Shown piece by piece: positions 24,838 through 32,744 of a DNA stretch of 64,000 bases. The translations under genes were made by a program, and so were the position numbers. Source of the stretch: Phaeodactylibacter sp. (GTDB lineage Bacteria; Bacteroidota; Bacteroidia; Chitinophagales; Saprospiraceae); contig NZ_JALEGS010000058.1 in the NCBI RefSeq assembly GCF_022763345.1, forward strand, positions 1 to 64,000. The letters run 5' to 3'. The notes under the pieces were generated by a model. The model ran no database searches. It worked only from the letters and a program-made list of their open reading frames with translations, and was not told the origin of the DNA. Every line of letters starts with the position of its first letter. The stretch's first letter is position 1.

Positions 24838-25512
24838 TCAAATTTTAACGGGCAGGATGAGTTGTGCCTTTACCGCTGAACCATTAAAGGACGCTGGTTC
24901 CCACTTGGGCAGATTATCCAGGAAAGCCTGCGCTCTCGCCCTGCATTGGCTGCAGGCAGCATTATTGGCAGGTTGGATGTGATCTATTCTTTCCAGCTCC
25001 CCGTTTTCATTCACCGTGACATAGGCATAAACGGTCCGGTTTAGTGGCGTCGCCTGAGCCTCATTATAAGCGAGGTAAGCGGAATTAGAGCACTCCAATG
25101 GCACTTCCGCCCGGGCACAGGAGGTCTTAAAAAGCGGGGGCTGCCGGGTTTGCTGATTAAGGATCTCTACATCCACATCTTTATCTGGAATGAGATAGCG
25201 GAAGACATAGCGGTCCGGCGAAAAATCGAACACTGCTTCCCCCGGGTAATAAGCAGCATAGGTGTTTTCACCTTCCATGACGGCTTCCGGCACTGGGATC
25301 AGATCTTTATAAACCGTAGACATCTGTACTGTGTGGTAGCCTTGGACATTATCCGCACCATCAGTTTCGTCAGCTGGTGGGGAAATCGTATCGGCGGCTT
25401 CCGCTACCGTTTGGTTGGTTGTGCCTTCGTTGGCTTCGTATCCACAGTTGCTGAGGGTGGCTAGGAATAGGGTTGCAAACAGGCAGGTTAGGAGAAAATT
25501 TATGGTTTTCAT
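24838..25512 (-). CDS. Lipoprotein with TonB-like C-terminus
   Basis: From ATG 25512 the protein has 224 residues. That start puts a lipoprotein signal in place (LLTCLFATLFLATLSNC, Cys about 23), so the frame opening at 25563 is not used. After an acidic Thr/Ala-rich linker comes a region with YKDLIPVPEAVMEGENTYAAYYPGEAVFDFSPDRYVFRYLIP. The C-terminal 75 residues (VYAYVTVNENGELERIDHIQ...RAQAFLDNLPKWEPASFNGSAVKAQLILPVKI) follow the TonB C-terminal pattern. Because it is a lipoprotein and not an inner-membrane TonB, a TonB role is doubtful. A terminator lies only 16 bp upstream of the start. Confidence 0.7.
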   Translation of the reverse strand: MKTINFLLTCLFATLFLATLSNCGYEANEGTTNQTVAEAADTISPPADETDGADNVQGYHTVQMSTVYKDLIPVPEAVMEGENTYAAYYPGEAVFDFSPDRYVFRYLIPDKDVDVEILNQQTRQPPLFKTSCARAEVPLECSNSAYLAYNEAQATPLNRTVYAYVTVNENGELERIDHIQPANNAACSQCRARAQAFLDNLPKWEPASFNGSAVKAQLILPVKI

Positions 25513-25527
25513 ATATAGATTTTGCAT

Positions 25528-25564
25528 AAAAAAAAGAATGGGCACTGCCGAAGCAATGCCCATT
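25528..25564 (-). terminator. Terminator of sigma factor gene, next to lipoprotein start
   Basis: On the minus strand AATGGGCATTGC and GCAGTGCCCATT-type arms form a strong stem followed by CTTTTTTTT. It lies after the ECF sigma factor gene (stop at 25640) and only about 16 nt before the ATG of the lipoprotein gene. Confidence 0.75.
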
Positions 25565-25639
25565 TGTCATCATTGTGATCTTTCAAGGGTTAATTGGGGT
25601 TGTTTTTTGTCTTCATCGGTAAATGGGCATCATCAAGCA

Positions 25640-26167
25640 TTAACCATTGTGGTCCGGACGGACACCGTAGCGCTCTTTAATCAAGTCTCTCAGCTTCTTC
25701 CGCGCCAGGAAGATGCGGCTTTTCACCGTGCCGATCGGAATTTCGAGGTGGCTGGCAATCTCTTTGTACTCATAGCCTTTGTAAAACATCAGGAATGGTA
25801 CGCTATAGATATCGCCAATTTCACCAAAGATTGTTTTGTATTCTTTCATGCGGATGTTCATTTCACCACGATTGGGAATGACATTCTTATTCTCGACCGC
25901 AAACAGAAAGCTTTCAATCGGCTCATTCACATTGCGGCGCAATTTCTTCTTGCGGTACTGGTTGATAAAGGTATTGCGCATGATGGTAGAGCACCAGCTT
26001 TTAAAATTTGTGCCGACCGTAAACTTCTCGCGGTGCCTGTAGGCACGCATGGCGGTCTCTTGCATTAGGTCTTTTGCATCTTCCCGGTTGCGGGTCAGCT
26101 TCATTGCAAAAGAGAACAGGATACTTTCCAATCCATTAAATGCTTGACTGAATTCTAAGGTAGACAT
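25640..26167 (-). CDS. ECF-type RNA polymerase sigma factor
   Basis: This encodes 175 residues from ATG 26167. Region 2 is visible as LFSFAMKLTRNREDAKDLMQETAMRAYRHREKF...SWCSTIMRNTFINQYRKKK (core binding and -10 recognition). Region 4 is GYEYKEIASHLEIPIGTVKSRIFLARKKLRDL (a -35 helix-turn-helix). The 30-residue linker between them contains FLFAVENKNVIPNRGEMNIRM. No anti-sigma factor gene is adjacent: the next minus-strand gene is a lipoprotein behind a terminator, and the upstream one is an XRE regulator. How it is controlled cannot be seen. Confidence 0.92.
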   Translation of the reverse strand: MSTLEFSQAFNGLESILFSFAMKLTRNREDAKDLMQETAMRAYRHREKFTVGTNFKSWCSTIMRNTFINQYRKKKLRRNVNEPIESFLFAVENKNVIPNRGEMNIRMKEYKTIFGEIGDIYSVPFLMFYKGYEYKEIASHLEIPIGTVKSRIFLARKKLRDLIKERYGVRPDHNG

Positions 26168-26340
26168 ATATTTAGTTTGGTTAATGATCAATTGTTGATT
26201 AAATACACAAACAATAGTTCAAAAGCCGTGCCAAAGTCTACGATCCAGCGTTTTCAAGGATTTTGGTTAAAAAAAAGCACAAGGAGTGACTAAATAGGAT
26301 TAAAGTGATTTTATTTAATCATTTTTTGTGAAAACAGGTA

Positions 26341-26862
26341 CTACTCTTCAGCATCATTTTGCCTCAAAAGATCAATGAGCGACTCATTGAGGTTGATCAT
26401 ATGCCCAATCAAATCAAGGAAGTTGTCAATATCCACTGCACTGCCCGAGCTTTGGTCAGCAGCACTGGCTTCCTTTTTGTATTCATAAAATATCTTGAAC
26501 CCTTCCAGCATCTTGCGCACGCTCAGGGACTGCTCCACAAAGCTGTCCAGCGCTTCGGCAGAAATCTGCCCGCTAAGGGCCGCAGAGAAAAGTGGCGGCG
26601 TATTATCGGGTTCCGGCTGCTGGAAGGCTTGGCGGACACCACCATTGAGGGCAATATCGGTATGTATCAGCTCAGCCATGTTGACGTCGAAAAGTTTAGC
26701 CATCCTTAATATAAGGCTTAGGCGGGGCTCCACGTTCTTACTTTCATACGCGGCAATATTGCTCCGCTTTATTTGCAGCTGATTGGCGAGCTCTTCCTGG
26801 CTCCAGTGGCGCGATTTACGAAGGAAGCGTATGTTCCTAGATAGGTGGTTTTCTATCTCCAT
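26341..26862 (-). CDS. XRE family helix-turn-helix regulator
   Basis: This 173-residue protein has an N-terminal Cro/C1-type HTH (IRFLRKSRHWSQEELANQLQIKRSNIAAYESKNVEPRLSLILRMAKLFDVNMAELI, about 11-66). The C-terminal part is mostly helical, with a long linker, and may mediate dimerisation. It diverges from the YtxH gene 171 bp away across an AT-rich spacer, so it may control itself and that cluster. No ligand domain is recognised. Confidence 0.85.
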   Translation of the reverse strand: MEIENHLSRNIRFLRKSRHWSQEELANQLQIKRSNIAAYESKNVEPRLSLILRMAKLFDVNMAELIHTDIALNGGVRQAFQQPEPDNTPPLFSAALSGQISAEALDSFVEQSLSVRKMLEGFKIFYEYKKEASAADQSSGSAVDIDNFLDLIGHMINLNESLIDLLRQNDAEE

Positions 26863-27033
26863 TGAGCAAAATTTCTTATTCTGAAGACGAATTAAATCAA
26901 AAATGAAAAAATAATCCGCAAAATGTGTTTTTTTTTCTCATTTAGTTGGTAAAAAGTGAACGTGCGCTCGAATTTCGTTGTTTTAATAATGTAAAAAGAG
27001 TAAGACTAATTACAAACCAAAAAAATCTGTAAG

Positions 27034-27462
27034 ATGGAAAAGTCAACTAAAGAAAAGATAGCATTAGGATTAGGATTGATCGCCGGCGGCGCACTCGGGT
27101 ATTGGCTGAATAGCGACAAAGGGCGCGAAGTACGCTCTGAAGCAGCCGACAAAGCCAATGAATATGGCAAAAAAGCTAAAGAACAGGCTGATCATATTTC
27201 AGAAAATCTGAACCGTCAGGCAGGTGAGTTGTCTACTAAGTTGAATGATCAGGCTAACCGCTTATCTACCAACCTCAACCAAGCTTACGAGCAAAGCCGC
27301 GATTACATTAGCAAAACCGGCGATACGCTAAAGACCCAGTTCCAGCGCACCGCATCCAACGTCGAAGGCGCAAGCGAAGATTTCCAGGCTGGCATCAATT
27401 ACGCTATTGATAACATACAGCGCAAAGCACGGGAGCTCAGCAAGCAAAACGGAAGCCGATAA
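27034..27462 (+). CDS. YtxH domain protein
   Basis: This 142-residue protein begins with a short membrane-spanning or membrane-associated segment (KIALGLGLIAGGALGYWL, residues 7-24) and LNSDKGREVR, the YtxH signature. A long, strongly heptad-like helix follows, rich in Asn, Gln, Lys and Glu (KAKEQADHISENLNRQAGELSTKLNDQANRLS). YtxH proteins are linked to general stress responses in Firmicutes; in Bacteroidota they accompany small membrane proteins. Downstream come a holin-like gene, a small gene and a BrkB gene, but a terminator at 27594-27631 separates it from them. Confidence 0.82.
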   Translation: MEKSTKEKIALGLGLIAGGALGYWLNSDKGREVRSEAADKANEYGKKAKEQADHISENLNRQAGELSTKLNDQANRLSTNLNQAYEQSRDYISKTGDTLKTQFQRTASNVEGASEDFQAGINYAIDNIQRKARELSKQNGSR

Positions 27463-27593
27463 CGAATATGTTGAACAGGAATCACAATCTGTCCAGATTC
27501 GTGCTCCTGCATAACCTAACTACCTGATTGTCCGCTTCAAACCCTCAAGACTTCAGGTTACGCTACAAGCGTGCAAAAAGCATTAGTGAACAG

Positions 27594-27631
27594 AATGGGC
27601 AAATGGAATCGCTCCAGTTGCCCATTTTTTG
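27594..27631 (+). terminator. Terminator after YtxH gene
   Basis: The stem AATGGGCAA / TTGCCCATT, extended inside by TGGA / TCCA, is followed by TTTTT on the plus strand. It ends a transcript about 130 bp past the YtxH stop. Confidence 0.82.
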
Positions 27632-27677
27632 TAAATTGGATACCTACACCATTGCACCTCATTAGCACAAAAACAAT

Positions 27678-28034
27678 ATGAAACCAACGGATTCCATTTC
27701 TGAGGCCGTGGGAGAAGTCTACGGTTATTCCAAAGCTTATTTTCAACAACAGCTGGAGTACTTCAAGCTGGACATGGCGGAACGGGTTTCCCGAAGCCTG
27801 TCTTTGGCCATTACCATTTTCGTGCTTGCACTGCTTTTCCTCATGATTTTGATGTTTGCCTCTCTGGCACTGGGCATCTACTGGGGCGAGCAGTGGGGAT
27901 CTTACCCAAAGGCATTCCTCGCAGTGAGCGGAGGATATGCGGTGCTCACTTTGTTCTTACTGATTTTCCGCAGGATCATCATTACCAACCCCATTCTGAG
28001 CCGGATTATTAAAGTATTCTTCCAAAATGATTAG
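27678..28034 (+). CDS. Phage holin-like family membrane protein
   Basis: This 118-residue protein has an amphipathic N-terminus (EAVGEVYGYSKAYFQQQLEYFKLDMAERVSRSL) and two long membrane helices (LAITIFVLALLFLMILMFASLALGIYWG and AFLAVSGGYAVLTLFLLIF), ending in a basic tail. The layout matches the Phage_holin_3_6 / putative actinobacterial holin-X type, common in non-phage loci. No phage genes are nearby, so a role in lysis is unlikely. It overlaps the next gene by 8 bp. Confidence 0.78.
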   Translation: MKPTDSISEAVGEVYGYSKAYFQQQLEYFKLDMAERVSRSLSLAITIFVLALLFLMILMFASLALGIYWGEQWGSYPKAFLAVSGGYAVLTLFLLIFRRIIITNPILSRIIKVFFQND

Positions 28035-28374
28035 CCCTATGGAACACGACAAACCTAACCGCCAAATTCATAGCCTTTCGGACCTTCGCCGCCGGAAAGA
28101 ACTTCTTAAACTGGAGATGAAAGTGACCCGTCAGGCCATTGGAGCGGGCTTCAAAAACACAGAGGCAACGGTCAAAAGCAATATCATCCGCAAGATTCTC
28201 ATTCCGCTGGGGGCAGGGGGCTTAGCCTCAATGCTATACAAGGAAAGTGCAGCGAGCGCGGGGAAGCCCTCCTGGCTGCTGTTTCTGGAGCAAATGCTGG
28301 AAAAGGTAAATGAGCATTACACCCCGCCAACTGATGAAGCTGCCCCGGCAGAAGAACAACAACCACCATCATGA
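28027..28374 (+). CDS. Hypothetical protein, co-translated with holin-like gene
   Basis: This 115-residue protein (ATG 28027, or a second ATG at 28039 after the upstream stop) has a basic helical N-terminal part (SLSDLRRRKELLKLEMKVTRQAIGAGFKNTEATVKSNIIRKILIPLGAGGLAS) with a short hydrophobic patch, then a Pro/Ala/Glu-rich tail. It overlaps the genes on both sides by 8 and 4 bp, so the three are coupled. No family is recognised; small basic partners of this kind are common beside holin-like genes in Bacteroidota. Confidence 0.65.
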   Translation: MISPMEHDKPNRQIHSLSDLRRRKELLKLEMKVTRQAIGAGFKNTEATVKSNIIRKILIPLGAGGLASMLYKESAASAGKPSWLLFLEQMLEKVNEHYTPPTDEAAPAEEQQPPS

Positions 28375-29294
28375 GCATAGACCAACTCAAATCAAAGGGT
28401 CAGTTTTACTTCCAAATTCTCAAAACCACCGTACAGCGTTTCTCAGAGCGGGAGGCTTTCACCTATGCAGCAAGCCTGTCTTACTACACTATTTTCTCTC
28501 TGCCGCCTATGCTGATGGTCATCATTTATTCCACAACGGTATTCTACGACCGCAACGCGATCCGGAAAACCATTTTTGGAGAAATTGCTGAGATTGTGGG
28601 GCAGGACAGTGCCGCGCAGCTGGCGACTACCTTAGATCAGATTGGGCTGTTTCAGGGAAGCTGGGGCACCTCCGCAGTGAGTATAGGAGCGTTGCTTTTT
28701 ACCTCCACTACGGTTTTTGCCACGATTCAGCGCGCGCTCAACCGCATGTATGGGGTGCAGCCCAAGCCGGAAAAGGCAGGTCTCCTAAAGATGCTGTTTG
28801 ACCGGTTAACCTCTTTTGCTTTACTGTTGAGCATTGGCTTTATACTATTGGTGTCATTGGTCATCGAAACCCTGCTGGACGCGCTGAGCGGTTACCTTGG
28901 GCGCTTTATCCCGGAAATTTCCCTGCTCATTACCAAGGTCGCTTCTGTCGCTCTGCCTATCGTAGTCGTCAGCGTTTTATTTACATTGCTGTTCCGCTAC
29001 TTGCCCGATGCGCGATTGAAGTGGCAGGATACAATCGTCGGTGCCCTCTTGACCACCGTTCTTTTCGGCATCGGCCGCTATGGCATCAGTTTTTACATAG
29101 ATCAATCTCAAACCACCGATCTCTACGACGCTGCCAGTTCCGTGATGGTGATTATGTTATGGGTTTTTTACGCGTCCTTAATCTTACTCTTTGGTGGGAT
29201 ATTCACTGCGGTTTATGCCGAAAAGAAACGTGGGAAACTCAGGACAACCGATTACGCCATACGTGTACGTTATGAGAAAATCGAAGAAGATTAG
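28371..29294 (+). CDS. YihY/BrkB family membrane protein
   Basis: This 307-residue inner-membrane protein carries the YihY signature: REAFTYAASLSYYTIFSLPPMLMVII (first helix with the SxxxY pattern), LNRMYGVQPK, LFRYLPDARLKWQDTIVGALLTTVLFGIGRYGISFYI, then AASSVMVIMLWVFYASLILLFGGIFTAVYAEKKRGKL. About six membrane helices are expected. The old name ribonuclease BN does not apply to this family. Function is not known; it is last in a coupled three-gene unit and its stop overlaps the convergent folC by 4 bp. Confidence 0.88.
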   Translation: MSIDQLKSKGQFYFQILKTTVQRFSEREAFTYAASLSYYTIFSLPPMLMVIIYSTTVFYDRNAIRKTIFGEIAEIVGQDSAAQLATTLDQIGLFQGSWGTSAVSIGALLFTSTTVFATIQRALNRMYGVQPKPEKAGLLKMLFDRLTSFALLLSIGFILLVSLVIETLLDALSGYLGRFIPEISLLITKVASVALPIVVVSVLFTLLFRYLPDARLKWQDTIVGALLTTVLFGIGRYGISFYIDQSQTTDLYDAASSVMVIMLWVFYASLILLFGGIFTAVYAEKKRGKLRTTDYAIRVRYEKIEED

Positions 29295-30583
29295 ACCACT
29301 TCTGCCACCACAAAGATACTGCCGCCTACATAAATCAAATCTTCGGCACCTGCCTCATTGCGGGCTGCTTCCAGGGCTTCATTCACGCTCGGGTACACTA
29401 AGCCTTTAAGACTAAGGCGTCGAGCGACTTCCGCCAGTTTCGCTGCTTCCAGTCCACGTGGTATGTCAGGGCGCGCAAAATAATAGGTCGCTTCTCTGGG
29501 CAATAGCCGCAAGACTTTTTCGGGGTCTTTATCGCTGACCATGCCATAGACTATATGCAATTTCTCATAGGACAAGCGATCAAGTTCCTGCATAGCCATG
29601 GAAATTCCGGCTTCGTTATGTGCGCTATCGCAAAGTATTAGGGGCGTTTTGCCCAAAACCTGCCACCTGCCTATGAAGCGGGTGCTTGCCAGAAGCTCCC
29701 GGAGCCCGGCCCGAAGTTGGATTTCTGAAACCAGCTGTTTGGGGTGAAGCCACTCTATAGCCTGCAGCACGGCTTGTAAGTTTTTTCGCTGGTACTCGCC
29801 GTAGGCGTTTAACTCCAGTTGTTCCAGGTGTAGGGCACCCTTCCTATAAATATCGTAGTGACTTACTTCAAATCCGGATTGAACTAAACGTGCTTCGTAC
29901 TGCTGGTCCGCAAAAATGATTGGCGCACTCTCCTCTGCGGCCTTTTTGAGAAAAACCTCCTGTGTCTCCTCCTGCGTCTCGCTAATCACTACCTGTATCC
30001 CCGGCTTGATAATGCCTGCCTTTTCTCCGGCAATTTCCGGCAGGGTCTCTCCAAGAAATTGCATGTGGTCGTAGCTGATATTCGTAATAACGCACAGCTC
30101 CGGCATCAGGATATTAGTAGAGTCCAAACGCCCACCCATGCCAACTTCCACCACAGCCCAGTCGACCTCTTTCTTCGCAAAATAGTCGAATGCCATAGCT
30201 ACCGTAATTTCAAAAAAGGAAGGCTTGATGGTCTGAAAAAGCGTTTCATACTGTTCCACAAAATCCACCACTGCCTCTTCGGGCATCAGTTCCCCGTTAA
30301 TTTTTATCCGCTCACGAAAATCGCGGTAGTGAGGGGAAGTATAAAGACCAACCTTGAGCCCTGCTGCCTGCAATACCGATGCCAGCATATGCGCAGTGGA
30401 CCCCTTTCCGTTCGTGCCGGCGATGTGAATGGCCCGCAGTCGCTCATGTGGTTGCCCCAGGGCTTCACAAAGCGCCCTGATATTGGTCAGGTCTTTTTTG
30501 AAAGCCATAGGCCCCACCCGCTGGAACATGGGCAGTTGCTCAAAAAGAAAAGCTAAAGTTTCAGGGTAAGTCCGCTTTGCCAT
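29291..30583 (-). CDS. folC: Folylpolyglutamate synthase / dihydrofolate synthase
   Basis: This 430-residue Mur-ligase-type enzyme adds glutamate to dihydropteroate or folates. It shows the P-loop AGTNGKGST (55-63), SPHYRDFRERIKING, EVGMGGRLDSTN (about 146-157), NISYDHMQFLGETLPEIAGEKAGIIK (metal and ATP contacts) and a C-terminal domain with LCDSAHNEAGISMAM. The length suits the bifunctional type. It pairs in pathway with folB at 13.5 kb, although the genes are unlinked. Confidence 0.93.
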   Translation of the reverse strand: MAKRTYPETLAFLFEQLPMFQRVGPMAFKKDLTNIRALCEALGQPHERLRAIHIAGTNGKGSTAHMLASVLQAAGLKVGLYTSPHYRDFRERIKINGELMPEEAVVDFVEQYETLFQTIKPSFFEITVAMAFDYFAKKEVDWAVVEVGMGGRLDSTNILMPELCVITNISYDHMQFLGETLPEIAGEKAGIIKPGIQVVISETQEETQEVFLKKAAEESAPIIFADQQYEARLVQSGFEVSHYDIYRKGALHLEQLELNAYGEYQRKNLQAVLQAIEWLHPKQLVSEIQLRAGLRELLASTRFIGRWQVLGKTPLILCDSAHNEAGISMAMQELDRLSYEKLHIVYGMVSDKDPEKVLRLLPREATYYFARPDIPRGLEAAKLAEVARRLSLKGLVYPSVNEALEAARNEAGAEDLIYVGGSIFVVAEVV

Positions 30584-30626
30584 AAGAGTTGGATTAGGGG
30601 GGCAAAGCTACGAAGTAAAAGCAGCA

Positions 30627-30782
30627 TTAAGCGCGCTCATCGCGGGAAGATTCAAGCTGTTGTTCATACTGCTCCTCAGGAGCATCATTACGGTCTTGCA
30701 TAGCGCAAACATACATCGGCAGCAAAGAAAGCAAGACTAAGCATAACTGCCCGGCAATACCACGGATTTCACGATTGGTCAT
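30627..30782 (-). CDS. Small membrane protein, 51 residues
   Basis: An ATG at 30782 on the minus strand opens a 51-codon frame ending at 30627. The product has one hydrophobic segment (GIAGQLCLVLLSLLPMYVCAM) after a short basic start, then an acidic, Gln-rich tail. It could be a single-pass membrane protein or a cleaved secreted peptide. It lies between the TonB operon terminator and folC in the same direction. No family is recognised and the call rests on composition only. Confidence 0.4.
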   Translation of the reverse strand: MTNREIRGIAGQLCLVLLSLLPMYVCAMQDRNDAPEEQYEQQLESSRDERA

Positions 30783-30878
30783 AAACAAGTGTCGTTTGAT
30801 GATACCTCTTTATAACGCAGGGGGGCTTAGTGCGTCACAAAGTTTGGAGCACCTTGACATAAAATTAACGTGTAGCTT

Positions 30879-30927
30879 AACAAATACAATGCCCGGAATT
30901 CAACGAATTCCGGGCATTGTATTTGTT
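30879..30927 (-). terminator. Long perfect hairpin after tonB
   Basis: A 23-bp perfect stem (AACAAATACAATGCCCGG... and its exact complement) closes a 3-nt loop, starting 14 bp past the tonB stop. The T-rich end is within the stem. It should end or protect the exbB-exbD-exbD-tonB transcript. Confidence 0.75.
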
Positions 30928-30940
30928 AAGTAAGCAGCTC

Positions 30941-31822
30941 TTACTGCGCCCTAAAATTATAAGTAATCGTACCACACTGCTTATCCACCTGGCCAGGCGC
31001 GAATTGCCAGCGCTTGGCTGAGCTGATCGCTAGGTTTTTGAGGCGGGAACTGGTCGCTGTAGACCCTTTTTGCGTAAAATCCGCTGAGATTACCTTTCCA
31101 GACCGGTCTACACAGACCTTCACCACTACCATTCCCTGTTCCTGTGAATTATCCTGTGGCTTGTGGGTGCGGGCTACACCGCGGCTGCCGAGTCCGCCAC
31201 CAACGGTGCCAGAACCGGTGCTGATCCCCGTCAGGATATCAGAATTCGGATCTCCATTCGGGTCACCCTGATTACCTGCTGTACCGGTATTGCCTTTGCC
31301 GTCTCCATCACCAAACAGCCCGCCCAGGGATTCTTTCAGGTTAGCTGCCTCGGCTTCCTTCTGGCGCTGAGCCTCTTCCGCTTTGCGGCGGGCCTCTGCC
31401 TCGGCACGTTTGCGGGCTTCTTCCTGCTCGCGCTCCCTGCGTTCCTTGGCTTCCTGCTCCTTACGCTTGCGGTCTTTTTCCTTTTGGATGGCTACCTCGC
31501 TATCGTCAGCAGTGATAACCTCCCGCTCGGGCTCCGGCTCAGGCTCGGATTCAGCGGGTGGGGGAGGAGCGGTTTCCTCCTGAGGGATGTCCACCGGGTC
31601 TTCCTCTACCGCAGGTGCCGGGCCGGCGTTTTCACTGCCCTCGCCCACATCCGGTAAGCCAAGGTTGACCAAAATGCCTTCCTGCCCCGGAGGCGGGTCC
31701 GGGAAGGTCAACAGGGGCAAAACAGCCAGCATCAAAAGTACGACGTGCACGGCAACGCTGACAATCATGCCGCGTTTCTTATTCTGCTCGTCTTCCTGGG
31801 TTACTCGGGTATCTACTGCCAT
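30941..31822 (-). CDS. tonB: Energy transducer TonB
   Basis: This 293-residue protein has a cytoplasmic start, a membrane helix (MIVSVAVHVVLLMLAVLPLLTF, about 19-40), a Pro/Glu-rich periplasmic section, a long Lys/Glu/Arg helix (about 110-165) and a Gly/Asn-rich linker. The C-terminal TonB/TolA domain reads MVVVKVCVDRSGKVISADFTQKGSTATSSRLKNLAISSAKRWQFAPGQ. It transmits the proton-driven force of the ExbB/ExbD motor to outer-membrane receptors such as the one at 49779-52154. The helical middle recalls TolA, so TolA-like function is the alternative. Confidence 0.88.
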   Translation of the reverse strand: MAVDTRVTQEDEQNKKRGMIVSVAVHVVLLMLAVLPLLTFPDPPPGQEGILVNLGLPDVGEGSENAGPAPAVEEDPVDIPQEETAPPPPAESEPEPEPEREVITADDSEVAIQKEKDRKRKEQEAKERREREQEEARKRAEAEARRKAEEAQRQKEAEAANLKESLGGLFGDGDGKGNTGTAGNQGDPNGDPNSDILTGISTGSGTVGGGLGSRGVARTHKPQDNSQEQGMVVVKVCVDRSGKVISADFTQKGSTATSSRLKNLAISSAKRWQFAPGQVDKQCGTITYNFRAQ

Positions 31823-31922
31823 AGTATTTTTCTTTTAAGCATTGGCGTATACTCAACTTAACGCCTTTTCTGCACAAATCCTCTTCCGAAGGCCGGGATT
31901 CACATAAACTTAACGTCCGCCA

Positions 31923-32318
31923 TCAGTCCTTTTCCGTAGCCAGCACGCCATTGACCTTGTAGCGCATCGCCAAATCCATGATAGCGACGACGTGCTCAGT
32001 TGGGGTGCCCTCCTCTGGAGAAATGGTGATGCTGGGCTTGCTGCTCCTGGAAATGCGGCGGATTTCTTTTTCCATGTCTCCCAGCGACCGGCGCCGGTTG
32101 TCCAGAAAGTAATTGCCCGAACGGCTGATGCGCACATCCTCAACCTGACTGCTGCTGGGGCTACTGCTCCGGGAGCTGCTCGGCAACTTCAAATTCAGGG
32201 CATTGGGTGCCACAAGAGAAGAAGTCAGCATAAAGAAAATCAACAACAGAAAAATAATATCCGTCAGAGAAGACATACTAAACTCCGCAGAAACTTTACT
32301 TCGTTTTTTAATGCCCAT
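31923..32318 (-). CDS. exbD: ExbD/TolR family protein, second copy
   Basis: This 131-residue protein has a basic cytoplasmic start, one membrane helix (FSMSSLTDIIFLLLIFFMLTSSL) with the proton-carrying Asp at residue 20, and a periplasmic domain with RRSLGDMEKEIRRISRSSKPSITISPEEGTPTEHVVAIMDLAMRYKVNGVLATEK. The first 35 residues are nearly identical to the upstream ExbD, while the periplasmic part differs. Ser-rich residues follow the helix. It lies between the other exbD and tonB, 100 bp before tonB. Confidence 0.9.
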   Translation of the reverse strand: MGIKKRSKVSAEFSMSSLTDIIFLLLIFFMLTSSLVAPNALNLKLPSSSRSSSPSSSQVEDVRISRSGNYFLDNRRRSLGDMEKEIRRISRSSKPSITISPEEGTPTEHVVAIMDLAMRYKVNGVLATEKD

Positions 32319-32334
32319 GCTTTAGTTTTTTAGC

Positions 32335-32733
32335 TTATGATCGAGGCTCGGTCGCAATAATCGCGTTAACCTTCAACCGGTTGGCGATTTCCATCACCTC
32401 TACAACCCGGTCAAAAGGGGTACCCATTTCCGCGACGATGGTGATGGCCGCATTGTCACGGTTGTCAGAGGTTCGGACTTCCATGCGCAGGGCACGTTCC
32501 AGATTGCGGGCAACCGTCTCATTATTGTTTACAGTGGTGCGCCCGTTCTTTTCCAGCGTCACCACAATAGAAGTGGAAGCTACCGTCTTAGAATCCGACT
32601 TCGGCAGCTCAAAGGGCTGAATGCGTACGAGCGTGGAAGTGAGCATGAAAAAGATCAGCAACAGAAAGATGATGTCCGTCAGAGACGACATACTGAATTC
32701 CGCGCTCACCTTGCTCCGCTTTTTTAGTCCCAT
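32335..32733 (-). CDS. exbD: ExbD/TolR family protein, first copy
   Basis: This 132-residue protein has the same N-terminal 30 or so residues as the next gene (KKRSKVSAEFSMSSLTD then the membrane helix, Asp20). Its periplasmic domain is different: VVTLEKNGRTTVNNNETVARNLERALRMEVRTSDNRDNAAITIVAEMGTPFDRVVEVMEIANRLKVNAIIATEPR. It follows exbB by 11 bp and precedes the second exbD by 16 bp, a tight operon. Two ExbD subunits surround or sit within an ExbB pentamer in known motors; here they could be two different ones. Confidence 0.92.
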   Translation of the reverse strand: MGLKKRSKVSAEFSMSSLTDIIFLLLIFFMLTSTLVRIQPFELPKSDSKTVASTSIVVTLEKNGRTTVNNNETVARNLERALRMEVRTSDNRDNAAITIVAEMGTPFDRVVEVMEIANRLKVNAIIATEPRS

Positions 32734-32744
32734 GGTACGTTAAT

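Noticed and set aside
24838..25512. Lipoprotein with TonB-like end as a second TonB
   Set aside because: It carries a lipoprotein signal and no inner-membrane helix to contact ExbB, so an energy-transducing role is not supported.
27678..28034. Holin-like gene as part of a prophage
   Set aside because: No lysin, integrase, capsid or tail gene is nearby, and the family is common in non-phage envelope loci.
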